Shown piece after piece: positions 22,437 through 34,440 of a DNA stretch of 64,000 nt (its first letter is position 1; the number at the start of each line of letters is the position of its first letter). Origin of the DNA: Taxillus chinensis. Its lineage: Eukaryota; Streptophyta; Magnoliopsida; Santalales; Loranthaceae. The stretch spans positions 4,084,078-4,148,077 of the forward strand of contig CM042088.1 of the NCBI GenBank assembly GCA_023512835.1. The letters run 5' to 3'. The notes under the pieces are model-generated. The model was given only the letters and a program-made list of their open reading frames with translations. It was not told the origin of the DNA and did no database searches. The translations under genes and the position numbers were made by a program.

Positions 22437-22450
22437 ATCTCCCCCAATTA
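22437..22450 (-). promoter_or_regulatory. Polypurine tract of element C
   Basis: The sense strand reads AATTGGGGGAGAT immediately before the 3' LTR start TGTTGG. It primes plus-strand DNA synthesis. Confidence 0.8.
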
Positions 22451-22579
22451 TGGATATGCCTAAACCCTTTGTAATCTGATCCGGTAAGCGATGCAAACGA
22501 ATATCATACGAATATACACCACAACCAATTTCATTGATCAGCAACTAAATACAAATCAGCCTTAATCAGATTTTTCACT

Positions 22580-25279
22580 AAGGTACATAAGGCTTACTAT
22601 ACTGAAGATCATAGTTGCCGCCTTCTCTCTTAGCTCCATTGTCCCGCGCATCGTAAAGGTGGAGGTTGGCCCAATGTTTGTCCACGATTAAGAACGATTT
22701 GATGAAATGACAAACAAAGGCTCCGCAGCCTATCTCCATCCTGTTGTGGCACTTGCTTCTTGCCCCCGAATGTCGCCTTGAGTTTCTCAAGAGAGCGCAG
22801 GGGTGTGATACCCAACTCTTCATATAGTCCGGCTTTCTTCACGGCTCGTTAGTCCGAGACACGAGGTTCCCATTGATTCTTCCTAACGAAGTGCTCCACA
22901 ACGATGAGAATCAATGAGAATCATCTCGCTTGGATTGAATCATGAAGACAGCCATCATGAAGTGTGGCGACATGATCCGGGACGAATGAGGATGGTTGAG
23001 AGAGTTTTCCATGGCTTGCTATCTTCAGCAGCTCCGTCGATGTAAGTCCGAATTAACTCCACACCGGGAAGATAGCCCTCATTCCAACATGGCGAACTCA
23101 AACAAGTGCCCATCTTCGTAAAGAGACGGAAACAGCCTCATCTCCATTTTGCTCTCGAGAAGTTATCAATGTCTCCCGTAGTAAAGAGTCCTTTCTCCGA
23201 ACAAAGAGTCCGAATGTCGGACGGAGAGAAAGGATACATTTCGAAAGACATCGTCTCTCGGCAGACGACGCAAGATAGGCCTTCATGCCTTGCGCAAGCT
23301 TCCATCCGCATCGGACGGGTCAAACTCGCATAGGATGGGAGGAAGGTACCAGCTGCGGATGAAGAAGATGGAGGAGGAGCCGGAGGTGCGAGAGGAGCTA
23401 GGTTGAGAGAAGCGGCTTCGTTTGGGAATTTGAACTCCCCGAAGCACCGAAGTGGCAAGTCGCTTCTCGGTCCGGGAAGATGGTTGTGGGGCGAAGGAGT
23501 AGATGGATCGGATGACACTTTCTCCCCCCTGGTTTGGCGATCGCCGGGAAGAACGGGAGGACGAGCCATCGTATGCCCGATCCGCGAAGGAAGTAGATAG
23601 TGAATGAACGGAGGTGGCGACAAGATCCATTTCGCTCAATGGAAGTGGAGGAGTCGGTGAGGGCGGAGAGTAGTTGGGCGCCGAGGGCATCAACTTTGGC
23701 GGCGATGGCGGAAATTTGGGCGCTTGAGCGTGAGCATGGCGGTCCAGCGAGCGGAAAGCACAAGACGGAGTGGACCGTGCCAAAGAGGCACGCCCAAGGG
23801 CTAACTCGGAGCTTTGGAGGACTCCCCGCATGAACAGGAGCAGGAGTGCGGTGGGGAGAGGAGTCCGCAGAGTAGAAGAAGAAGAACAGGAGCATCCGGA
23901 GCATCGAGGCATCCGGAGCGGAGGCATCCGGAGCATTGGAGGCATCCGGAGCAAGAGACCCGCTTTGACCAGACAAGTCAACTACGGGAATCGCGGCGGC
24001 GGGAGAAGAGGGGCCCACCTTAGCGGAGAAGGACTTCGGGTAGCAGGGGCCGGGCCCGAGGGTGTAGGGAACGACACATCGGGAATGGCACCGGCGTAAG
24101 AAAGCCGTGGTCCAGATTCCAGATGATCATAGTCTCCGGGGATTGGGTATTCGTGTGTAAAACACCCGGAGATCGTTGTCGGAATGGAGGAGGTGTGGGC
24201 TAAGCCGAAACGGAGCCGAGGTCCGTTAAGGTGACGGCGGAGAGATGGTCAAGGTAATCTCGGGGTCGAGGTAGAGGAGGCAAGGGGGCTTCGGGAGAAG
24301 CCCGGGACATCCCGGTGGCGGCGGCAACCGGTATCAACCGCGCCGCTATAGCGGATGTGGAGGGAGTGGGGACATCGCAGCAAGGGGCCGAGGAAACGGC
24401 TCTCGACGCACCGCGCTTAGAGGGCCCCGCAACCTCGGACGGTTCAGCACGGACGCTTGGCCGGGAGGCCCGGGAGTGGGAGGGCGCGCCTACGGACCGA
24501 ATCCGGGAGGATCGGTGTACGGAACCGACCTCGGGGGCTTGGGCGTCGGAGGGGTCACCAACCGAGCGCCTTGTTGTTCCGAGGGCAGGCGCGGAGAGCT
24601 ACCGTGGGTCGGCGACGGTCATGTTTCCGTCCGGCGTAAGGTGACGAAGATAAAGAGCCGAGGGAAACGAGACAACATCAACTTGGGCGAAATGGTCCGG
24701 ACGAAGATGCCGGAAGACAATGCCGAGGATGCGCCCATAGGAATGGTTTTTGGGACCATCTGTAGCAAACGAAATAAGAACATCCCCCAATCCATCGGAA
24801 GACCTTCAAAAACGCCGTACATGGCCAGTAGAAGATCGTACGGAACCGAGTCCAGGGCCGATGTGCGAGCCGAGGGCATCGACTTAGAATAATCGCCATA
24901 CATCGATAGCGACCCTGGAAGGATTTCACCTTGTATTCCTTCCCTTTGGATGTGCACCCCATGAAGCCGCCATCGGTTCGGCATCCGGACGCCGTGGTTC
25001 ACCAAGAGGAAGGTGAAGAGCGGCGCGGGAGAACCCGGAGGATGATGATGGATTCGCCGCGGACATGAGAGGTTATGGAATCGGTAGTGCGCGAATCCGT
25101 TGGTAATACTCAAGAATGTCATCGATAAAAAGATCGATGGGATTGGAGACCAGGTTGAGTATGTGCGAGGCTTCAAGAAGAGGGCGAAGATGGTGAAACC
25201 AATCCGGAGGATTAGAAACAGCATTCCAATCAACTAGATGGCCAGGATTAACGCCAGGAAAGAAAGATCTGGGTGCCAT
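22580..25279 (-). pseudogene. Extra ORF region of copia C, between pol and 3' LTR
   Basis: A GC-rich, CpG-rich tract of 2.7 kb, unlike the AT-rich surroundings, reads on the minus strand as one long but frameshifted protein. The likely start is the ATG at 25279 (MAPRSFF...). Next comes a segment with WFHHLRPLLEASHILNLVS and, around 24730-24760, SYGRILGIVFRHL. This resembles the fold text of the plant transposon-protein domain found after pol in Athila elements. Then come a Pro/Ser/Ala-rich linker, a short helical segment (AQISAIAAKVDALGAQLLSA, about 23690-23750) and a basic tail. The position equals the env-like ORF of Sireviruses. No clear signal peptide or membrane segment is seen. The function is unknown. 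Confidence 0.5.
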
Positions 25280-26990
25280 TGCGATTCGATGGGAAGGAAA
25301 AGAGGAAAGGTGAGGTCTTGACGTAGAAGGAGCAACGAGAGGGTTAGGGATTTGAAATAAGCAATACTCGTGCTCCGAGAATGATCCGAACATATAAGAC
25401 CAAGTCCGCAAATGTCGGCGGGTCTAGGAATGTGGGAGTGAGGTGGGGACCCGCGCGACATGCCGATGTCATTTGTCCGGATATCGAGGCGTCTCCGAAT
25501 AAAACGATGTCGTGGAGACCGCATGACCAAGTACGATGACAACCGGTTGCCATCCAGAGAAGTGTGTGTGCAACCCGAGATAGCATTTAATGAATCATCA
25601 TTATTCCTCCTCAAAAGCATGCGACATATGAGTATACGTGGATTGTCACAATTGAACAAAGTCGAGTCCAGGAGGAAAGAGCCGACACTCATCCGGAGTT
25701 AATAATATTCGTGAAAGAGTATCCGGATGAATAATAGACCTTGTCCGTCAAAAAAGAGTTTGGTGAGAATGTAGAGTAGATTCCTTTGCATAATAAGTCA
25801 AAGAGAAGAGAAGTACCACAACACTTCAAATCCGAGACTATGGACTGGATTTATCAATACAGCTTGAAAGAAAATCTGAACCCGTAGCTAAATAAAAATA
25901 TACTGAAAATACAAAAGCTTAACAGCAAAGATTAGTACAGATTAGAGAAGATAATCAATGAAAAACAACATAATCCGAACTAATAAGAAACGGAACTCAT
26001 GCATGGCTAAGAATGTAGTAGACGTACGCAATGTGAACTTGATCAATATTCCGAGTCGGGGCATATGTCGATAGAATACACAGGTTCATATAGGTCAACA
26101 TAGCGAAACCGTCTTGCGAACACGTAGCTAAGATTAATTAAAGGTCAAATGATTTGGCTTCATTAGGATTCATGAGTGTGAGATGAAAAGGTGAACACAT
26201 GTCAAAAGAATGCAGATGATTAATCGATTAAAATGCATGGTTCAAGGAAGAACATACATCCACACATGCCACTTTTCCGATTTAAAACAACATGTCCAGT
26301 GATCCGAAGTAATAGCGTAGAGAAGGGAGAATCCGAGACATATTAGGGGTTCATTGCTGCTCCCCCGTAGATCATTTAATCCTCTCAATGAAAAGCTCCC
26401 CTCGGATAGACAGTCAAGGAAAAAGGTCATGAGACATATACGGGGGTATTATGAATAAAATATAAAGCATTTTCTCCCCGTAGATTGTGCAATCCTCTCG
26501 GTTGACCGTTCCAATTTGTAGTTCAAGCACCGTCTATCTTATTAGAAGACTATACTTCGAAGCTGATCGGAATGCTTTTGTGTATTCATCCACCAGGCAT
26601 TCCAAGCTAGCCCATTTCACTCCTTCAACTATGCACGTTAATGGAGTAATCTAAATGAACATGCTTTGATCATGTGGTGATTAATGGATATGAAGATCAT
26701 GAATCCGACCGAGGTAAATCATATAAACTGTAATTATGTTAGCTTTAAACGACTTCAGCGGGAAACGCAAGCATCCTCCCATAATGAGGTTGAGATTAAC
26801 ATCGAAACATGGAACCGTGGAGTCGTAAGTATGATCAGCAATGCGGCCTTTCTACTACTTCGTAAACATACAATGCATGGTTTGTGAGAGAATATCCTGT
26901 TGTGAAATTTAAATGAGAAACTATGCAGAGAAGTCGAGCATACCTAGTTGGAAGAGTAGCTCGAAAACCTCGCATCGGGGAGGGGCTTTG
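25280..26990. other. Element C interior between RNase H and the extra ORF
   Basis: 1.7 kb without a convincing ORF; AT-rich from 25700 on. It probably holds the leader of the extra ORF, since Sirevirus env-like ORFs are thought to be expressed separately. No splice signal could be confirmed. Confidence 0.45.
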
Positions 26991-27500
26991 TAAATATGTC
27001 TGCTAATTGATCTTCGGTGGCAACATGTTCCAGTGAAATATGCTTTTTAAGAACATGATCGCGTATGAAGTGATACCGACCTCAATGTGCTTCGTCTTAG
27101 GATGCATGATAGGATTGTTGCCGATGGCAATTGCACTAGTGTTGTCACGTAAAGTGGAATAGAGGACATGTTGAATCCGTAGTCGAAGTTGACTTTGCAT
27201 CCAAAGTAGCTGTGCGCAAGAACTTCAACGAGCGATATATTCCGCCTAAGAAGAGAGGTTGATACGGAATGCTTTACCGAACCATGAGATCAATCTATTT
27301 CCAAGAAACCGACACGTACCGCTTGTGCTTTTCCCGTCGATCGACATCCACGAAGTCGGCATCGAGTACCCTGATAAGGTGAAGTTGGACTCCTTTGAGT
27401 ACCGAGTCCCAAATTCATCGTCCCTTTGAGATACCTTAAGATCCGTTTTACATGAAGCATATGTGACTCCTTGGGATTCGCCGATATCGTGCACAAATGC
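26990..27500 (-). pseudogene. Copia RNase H remnant (C)
   Basis: The minus-strand reading has KHIEVG (about 27080), DNTSAIAIGNNP, YTDADW-like text disrupted near 27345 (SADFVDVDRREK/KSTSGTCRFLG) and HMLHVKRILRYLKGT (about 27430-27460). RNase H removes RNA from RNA:DNA hybrids. Several single-base shifts split it into short frames. Confidence 0.75.
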
Positions 27501-28440
27501 AAGTTGCAAACATAATGTCCTGGGCGACTTCTTGTAAGATAGAGCAAGGATCCGATCATCCCTCTCGTAGTCGGTACATTTCCCGATATGCCGTCCATAT
27601 CCGGATCTAACTTGGCACCGAGCATTGGAGTTTTGACGGGAGATGAACCTTCCATACCAAACTTCTTAATAAGATCGCGAGTGTACTTACCTGATTGATA
27701 AAGATTCCTTCCTTTAATTGTTTGACTTCAATTCCAAGGAAGTAGACGGTTCTCCCATCATGCTCATTTCAAACTTGCCTGTCATCAACTTAGCAAACTC
27801 TTCACAAAGCTTGGATTTGTTGATCCGAAAATGATATCGTCCACGTATATTTGTACGATCGAGTGTGTCCTTTCTCTTGTCGTAGAAATAGGGTGGTATC
27901 TATCTTCCCTTTTTGGAAGTTATGAGCAAGTAGGAATTCCGACAGTGTGTCGTACCAGGCTCGGGAGCTTGCTTAAACCATATAGAGCTTTCGAAGTTTG
28001 TAGACAAGATGTCCTGCCTTAGGTTCAATGAAGCCGGGGAGGTTGTTCAACATACACCTCCTCTTGAAGGTCTCCATTCAGGAATGCGCTCTTGACGTCC
28101 ATTTGATAAACTATGAAGTTTTCATATGAAGCATACGCGTAAACATTCGGATTGCCTCAAGTCTTGCGACCGGAGCAAAGGTTTCATCATAATCTATTCC
28201 CTCTTCTTGACGATATCCTTTGGCTACCGACCGGCTTTGTTCCGGATTACTATTCCATCCGTATCAAGTTTGTTCCAGAACACCCATTTAACGCCAATGA
28301 CTTGCCGAGACTTAGGCCTTGGTACTAAGGTCCACACATTATTTCTCTTAAATTGATTCAGCTTCTTCTTGCATGGCTTATCCAGTTTGAATCCTGAAGA
28401 GCTTCATCTACCACCTTTGGTTCTATTTGAGATAGAAAGC
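27500..28440 (-). pseudogene. Copia reverse transcriptase remnant (C)
   Basis: The minus-strand reading has [44 protein letters not shown] and, at 27826-27850, the catalytic YVDDIIFG. These are the RVT_2 landmarks in order. The motifs are well kept, but several frameshifts lie between them. Confidence 0.8.
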
Positions 28441-28502
28441 ATGAGTGAAGACTCATGTTTGAGGTGGCTGCTCTTGTTCTTACACCAACGTAGGATCACC
28501 AA

Positions 28503-29660
28503 TCACTTGATCCGAGGGATGGTTTCGAGTCCATCTATAATTCGTGCGTGTGTTGGTTGTCCTTGAACAATTTGAAGCTCTTCCAGATTGGGTGGTTCAA
28601 TTGTATCAACTGGTTGGGCTTCGTCCGGAGTAGATGTTTCCGTATTTAGAGGTACGGATGAACCGATTGGTTCTTCAACACTGTTTCTTTCAGTGTTAAC
28701 TAGTCCGGACGGACTTGAAGGTGCTCCGGAATTTTGTGTATCTGCGGAGTTTGTCCAGGAGCTAAGTGGTAGTCCGGAGTTAAGTGGTAGTCCAGGAGCT
28801 AAGTGGTAGTCCGGAGTCCGAGTCATCCGTAGCATCATCCACAAAATTCCGTTGTGTTTCGCGGATGCCACGTGGTTGGTCGGATACCGGTCAGGATGTG
28901 TAGCAGGAATATTCATAAACTTTGAGTAATCGACGTTTCGTTTATGACCGCGATTAGAATTTGAAGGACCGACTTTTGACCAATCGAGATTAGCTTCATC
29001 AAAGGTTACATGGATAGATTCTTCAACTTTGAAAGTTTTCTATTGAAGACCCGATAAGCCTTGCTATGAAGTGAGTACCCGACAAAAATCCCATCATCGA
29101 TTTTTGGTTCAAATTTATTCCGGGTCTCTTTGCCATTGATCAGTATATGAAGTACATCCGAAGGCTCGAAATGTGAAATTGAAGGTTTTCGACCTCTCCA
29201 CATCTCATAGGGTGTTTTCATGGTAGATTTATTTATTAGAGTTCCGTCCGAACATAAAGCGGTGGACACAACTTCACCCATAGACCGAGAGGAAGCATTG
29301 CCCCCGCTAACATGGATCTACCAGCTTAACTAAAGTTCGATTCTTGCGCTCGCCTACCCCATTTTGTTGTGGGGTTCTCGGGCGCAGAAAAGTCATGTTG
29401 TATGCCCTGTTCAGAACAATATGATCTCATTTCGGAAAAATCAAATTCTGTACCATGATCACTCCTGATGCATTTAATGCTCGGTCCTTGTGAGTTGCTT
29501 ATCCAGTTGAAGAGATCTACAAGATGTTCAAAAGTTTGATCCTTTGATTTCAGGAACATCACCCATGTGTATCTGGTGAAATCATCGATAACCACAAGGG
29601 TATATCTCGCACTCAGCCTAGTGATGAACAAGATATAGGACCACATAGGTCCATATGAAG
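28503..29660 (-). pseudogene. Copia integrase core and C-terminal linker (C)
   Basis: The minus-strand frames at 29326-29646 show VIDDFTRYTWVMFLKSK and IRSDHGTEF (second catalytic Asp). The next motif, TPQQNGVVERKN, is present at about 29335-29375 but shifted by one base. 29006-29281 has KTPYEMWRGRKPSISHF and DGIFVGYS, the usual end of the copia integrase region. 28503-28916 is the Pro/Ser/Thr-rich linker to RT. Confidence 0.85.
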
Positions 29661-30560
29661 AAGTTGCAGAGGAGAGCTTATTGAGTTAACCGATTTGCTC
29701 TTAAAGCCGTGTTTGGTCCGTTTACCAAGTTGGCATTCTCGACAGAGAGTGTCCTGGGAGAACTTGAGTTTGGGTAACCGGTGACAAGATCAAGTGATGC
29801 TAATTTAGACAAAGTCTTAAAGTTCAAATGTGCGCATCGCTTGTGCCATAACCAACTATCTTCATCTGTTGCTTTCGTGAGGAAACATACAGGGTCGAAG
29901 AATTATTTCTTAAGACCACCGAGTATATGTCCCCATCTCTTGATCCGGATAACTTAACATCTCCTGGATAAGTTTTCTCTTACCGTAGGTGTTGGACAAA
30001 AAGGAAACAAGAAACCTTTGTCACATAGTTTACCGACACTTAGCAAATTATGCTTTAAACCTTCGACTAGTGCAACTTTAGTGATTGATACACGCCGTTA
30101 GTTAAAGTGCCATACCCGATCTACTTCCTTTGCGTTGTCGCCATATGAGACGGATGGACCTTGTTTATCATTAACTTCTACAAGTAGAGTCCGGTCACCC
30201 GTCATATGTCCGGAGCATCCACTATCAAGGATCCACTTGCTTTGATTTATCTTTAACTTCAAGTGATCCGGCAATTCATTCCAGAGATGCCGAAAGACAA
30301 CAATTTACACTTTTGGTGCCCAAACTTGTTTCGGGCGGTTAGAGGAGCAACAGATTGTCAACATTTACGGATTTGATTTTGTTAGACTCTTAGCTTTCCA
30401 AGTTGACATTAACTTGTTAGTTTCAACTGCTTCTTTTATTTGGGATTTCTTGGGAGAGACACTCCTTTTAGATTTAGATTTTGTTTTGCTCGAAGAACCC
30501 CTTTTTATAAAACCGATCTTTATTTGATTGAAATTGATTACAAAGCCAGCTATCGGATAG
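29660..30560 (-). pseudogene. Pre-integrase and protease region remnant (C)
   Basis: Around 29700-29760 the minus strand reads a CRECQLGK-type zinc-binding motif. 30000-30100 gives KVALVEGLKHNLLSVSK-like text, and 30200-30240 gives W-LDSGCSGHMTG-like text, the aspartic protease active-site region of copia elements (DSG). Frames are broken throughout. 30365-30574 has a Lys/Ser-rich linker with SPKKSQIKEAVETNKL. Confidence 0.6.
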
Positions 30561-30599
30561 ACTCCAACATTCATAGTGATAATGACCCATTTCCCTACG

Positions 30600-31765
30600 G
30601 ATGGAACGACACTATAATGTGAAGTACAAACAGGGGATACAGGTCTCTTAGATTTTACAGATTTTCTACCGTTCCACGGGCCTAATCCATTACGTTTGGG
30701 TGACGCGCTCTTGGCCCTAAATGCGTCGGCCTTAGCCTTGTCTTTCTTTTTGGGTGCTACGTTTTGGCTTTAACGCGCGCCTTCCCTTCATCTTTAGTTA
30801 CGGGTCTACCGCTTCGGGAAGTGCGAATGACCTCGGTTCCACACATAAACTATGGTGCCACCCGAAATGAAACCATCCAACGGTTTAGATGTACTAACAG
30901 GATATAAGTTGGTTAGTTTAGGAGTGAAATCCGGAGGACACTCGGGGCTTTAGCTATGGAGGTTGATGGTTCGGAACCTAGACCAGGTTTGACTCGAATG
31001 TCGTCAGGATCGGCCCTAAAGGTAGAGGCTATTTCCCCGGATTTTAGCCACTTACGATTTATTTCTTTTTCCCCGTTCCAATTCATTTTCGAGTCTTTTA
31101 ACTATAACTTTTAGGCCTGAGAGATTGGTATTTAAGAGATGATTTTCAGCTCTTAGATCATGATACCAAGCTTCCTTTCCCCTGAAGTCGCCGACGTCCT
31201 TTTCGAGTCTATTAATGGTAAATTCGAGACGTTTATTCCGACTTTCCATATCTTTGTACATTTGAGTTATTATTAGTCTCTCATTCTTTTCATGATCACA
31301 TGCAATAGTAAGAGATTCTAATTTACTCAGGAGCTCAGAGATGAAGGTACCTCGATTTGCCATGAGGCGACGTTCGGCTTAATGGTCGGCTCATCATCCG
31401 AGGATTCCTCCTCTTCTTCCGAGCCACTCATGTATTTTGTCACGAGCGCCTTTCTCTTGCTCTTGCCGTTATCCGAGGTGGAGCGGCGAGAATTTACCTT
31501 GTCACTTTTCTCGGCCACCTTTGCTTTGGACCCGCATTCCTTGGCCCAGTGACCGCTTTTCCCACGTTGAAACATTCCTGGGAACTGGACTCGGGTCGCT
31601 CCTTCCGTTGGAACGATGATGATGAGCGTCTTCGACCCCTTTTTCGCTTTTCCGTAGGAATCGCTCAAAGGATTTGACAAGAAGGGCTATCTCCTCCTCC
31701 TCGTCGAATCGAATTGTCGGATACGTCCGTATCATCATTCCTCGAGTATGTTTAGACATTCGGTA
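30600..31765 (-). pseudogene. Copia gag C-terminal part: zinc knuckle and coiled coil (C)
   Basis: 31052-31363 (minus) is a strong heptad-like coiled coil (about 100 residues: KLESL, MESRNKRLEF, LKVIVKRLENELE). The CCHC knuckle lies at about 31530-31580 and reads GKSGHWAKEC, with its first Cys in another frame. An acidic SEEEEESSDDE patch follows. Gag coiled coils of this kind are reported for Sireviruses. Confidence 0.75.
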
Positions 31766-31769
31766 GCTT

Positions 31770-32558
31770 TGAGAGCTACCCCCTTTTCTTTCCGAGCTAT
31801 TTTTTCATCTCTCGTCGAGTACTTAAACCCGACTTCGTGAGTCAGCTCTCCATATAGTTCTTCAAGGGGAACATACCGCGAGTTTTGTCCGATTGCATCT
31901 GGAGTTGTTTGGAGTAGTAGCGATCCGGCAAGGAGCGAAAGAACTTGTCATTGATCTGGGATTGAGAGTAATGCTCATTGACGTCTTCGGCTCAAGTATG
32001 AGCTTGCCGAATCTCCGATGATGCTTTCAAGTGATTCGCCCGGTTTATGATTAAAACTCTCAAAGTTCGTTCGAGAGTACAGATCACATTTCGCATCCGG
32101 GGACCGACTCCCTCATAGAGGATTGTCGGTTGTCCCAAACGCTTTTCTTGTCGTGCGCCCTGGACGTCCGTGGAAAGCTTCGGAATCCAAAGACGATGTA
32201 ACATAAGCCGAGCCTTTTCACTAGCGCACCGCCAGGCTCTTTCATCGTTGGTAAGTTCAAGATCGGTCTTTGGCCTCCTTACGCCATGTTCTCCGATAGT
32301 CATCGGAATTGGAATCTCCTGATGAAGACATGGCCACATAAGATGATCATGGCAAACCATAAACATCTTCATGCGAGCTTTCCACCTGGGAGAAAAGCCA
32401 GGTGTGAATTTGGGCGGTTTCGTTAGAGTAAAACCCGGAACTCCGTGGTTGAGAAGCGGTGGCGCAGCAGGTTGTGGTGGATCGACATTTTCACCGCCGC
32501 TTCGATTCGGGATGGGCTCCTGTGCACCTCCGGAGTTAAGGCGAGTGTTGAAAAGCAT
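31770..32558 (-). pseudogene. Copia gag N-terminal part (C)
   Basis: The ORF at 31992-32558 begins MLFNTRLNS and contains a Pro-rich N-terminus, then PPKFTPGFSPRWKARMKMF-like text (gag W-x-x-x-M core). 31770-31990 continues it in other frames. It lies directly after the primer site and 5' LTR. The copy is frameshifted. Confidence 0.75.
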
Positions 32559-32620
32559 ACGCTTTCTTCGGCCATTCCGAGATTGAAAGAGTGGGATCTC
32601 TACTTAAACGAAGTAGAACT

Positions 32621-32632
32621 TGCTCGATACCA
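32621..32632 (-). promoter_or_regulatory. Primer-binding site of element C, one base short
   Basis: The sense strand reads AGTGGTATCGAGCA next to the LTR. The tRNA-Met site is TGGTATCAGAGC, so one A of a CAG context is missing. Either the copy is damaged or the base is a consensus error. Confidence 0.75.
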
Positions 32633-32634
32633 CT

Positions 32635-33769
32635 TGATGGTCCCTTGGAGCCTAAAGGGGGGGGTGAATAGCTCTTATTCGAACTCTTTCTTTTCTCTCA
32701 AGACACAAAGACTTATCTAGTTTAAGTGATAATATCACCTGGAAGATAACCAGGATAGTGGAAGTATTTTGTTTTATTATCACAAAGTGATTACAACAAA
32801 ATAGAAGCAAACACTCTCTTACACTCGTTTACAACTTTGAATTCACACACTAGCCAAGTGCCTTTTCTATTTTTACACTACTTCGCTCTAGCTCTCCTCT
32901 TTTTTTACAAGAAGTATAAGTATGAATATTTATACAAAACATTCCTAAGAGACAACCTTGGAACTTGAAGTTCTGGAATCGTTCCGCACTAACTATCCCT
33001 CGGTAATCTATCCGCCTTGATCGCCGCGGATTGTGGAGCTCAAGATCTTGGATTTGAAGAGTATAAGTGTCTTTGTGAGTTCCGAGATACAATTAAGGTT
33101 GTGTCCACATATCCGGATGATCCACGTGTAAGATTCTTCTTGTTCTAAATGCATTCTTCTTACATCGGGACAAGACGAGCCGATAACTTTAAATGCGGTT
33201 TCATTGGAGCAGTGTCTTCTTGGTCCGGTGTAATTTTCCTTACTCCGTAGTTAATGAAGCTCGGAACCTTACTCCGTGTCGTGGTTGCTTACTCCGTATC
33301 TATTCAGTACTAGAATCCTTAGTCCGTGTCGCCGCTTCCTTACTCCGCATGTAAGTTCCTTACTTCGTATGTAAGTTCCTTACTCCGTATGTAAGTTCCT
33401 TACTCCGTGTGTAAGTTCCTTACTCCGTGTGTAAGTTCCTTACTCCGTATGTAAGTTCCTTACTCCGTATGTAAGTTCCTTACTCCGGGCGAGTAATAAG
33501 TCCGGATTCCTTACTCCGCATCTATTTTCCTTACTCCGACTTATTTTCCTTACTCCGCACTTATTGTTACTTGGTTATTTACCAAGTGTTTGACGACACT
33601 AACTCTTGTCCGGATCGGGATTATGTATCCTGTCCTTAGCTTTGCTCTCACGAGTGCATCTTTGGATTAGTGACATACCTTCGCAATGATCAAATAAACA
33701 CAAAAGATCTCAGGATCAAATTACATAAGGCTTTAACGGCATTATCCAAATTCTGGGTTTGATCCAATG
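32635..33769 (-). repeat. Element C 5' LTR
   Basis: It starts TGATGGTCCC and ends TTTGATCCAATG, where the other LTR ends CAACA, so the terminal CA reads TG here. It is near-identical to 21314-22436; the visible differences are mostly 1-3 base indels. Its tandem 20-bp array is at about 33350-33487. Confidence 0.9.
33350..33487. repeat. Tandem array of GTAAGTTCCTTACTYCGTRT units in C 5' LTR
   Basis: Seven 20-bp units, equivalent to 22018-22158, but with a different order of TAT/TGT variants and one TTACTTCG variant. The order difference shows turnover by slippage or exchange since insertion. Confidence 0.85.
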
Positions 33770-34440
33770 ACCTTGTTAGCCCTGAGTGGATATCTATAGT
33801 TGATATTGATCGTTTGTCTATACCTTGTGGCGAGTGGTTGTCAGTGAAGTGGGTCGTTATCCGATGGAAGTTGACACTGAAGTCCTCCCGTGTATGATTG
33901 CCTCTGCCCCAATCTTTATGCCGACCTTGAGAGCTCAATTGCGTGGTGAGCGCGATGGAATTCGGCCTTGGTCTAGCATACGTTCTGTGTTTATTCCAGT
34001 GCACATCCTTAATCACTTTATGATGCTTCATATCGATCTGCTCAGCCATGTTATATGGTTATACGATTCTTATTAGGGCTATGGGTTCCATACATGTGAA
34101 AAAGATTTAAGCAAGGGACATATTCGTCGTTTGAAGAGTGCAATGTCTTATGTAGGTTTTGTTCAAACCAGGATATCTTTCCGGATGCACAATGAATTTC
34201 ACATTCCTAACAACCTGATAGTGGTAGTTGTGGAGTTTTCATATGTTATTTTATCATTGCCTTTCTTCATGGTCGTACTTCTTGGGATTTCGGTGAAACC
34301 TCAATTGCTTTCGCTGAGGCTTTGTGAAAGATGGTCGCACAATTAATTTATTTATACATTTTACCTGAAGTCAACTAACCATTTCTAGCTTTCAAGTTTC
34401 TTCTTTCTTTTCTTTTTCCTTTCTTCGCATTGAGGACACT
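33770..34440 (+). pseudogene. Athila-like extra ORF remnant, part 3 (continues 21313)
   Basis: The plus-strand reading resumes directly after element C (DLVSPEWISIVDIDRLSIP...), completing the ORF interrupted at 21313. Stops and frameshifts abound. 34425-34465 has GAGGACACTGCTCGATTTTA followed by GTGTGGGGGAGGGG, the phrase that marks the purine-rich region after the ORFs of Athila elements. Confidence 0.55.

Larger units (their letters stand above)
21314..33769 (-). mobile_element. Copia element C, complete structure with broken ORFs (12.5 kb)
   Basis: LTRs of 1123 and 1135 bp in direct orientation flank a minus-strand copia polyprotein: primer site, gag, coiled coil, integrase, RT and RNase H, then 4.5 kb that includes a long extra ORF region, then the polypurine tract. 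The two LTRs are very alike, so the insertion is young, yet the ORFs are full of single-base frameshifts. A gag coiled coil and an extra ORF after pol are features of Sireviruses; assignment to that lineage is inference. Confidence 0.9.

Noticed and set aside
23398..24018. Several long overlapping ORFs on both strands at 23.1-24.9 kb as separate genes
   Set aside because: The tract is GC-rich and CpG-rich, so stops are rare in all frames; only the minus strand fits the element's direction and domain text.
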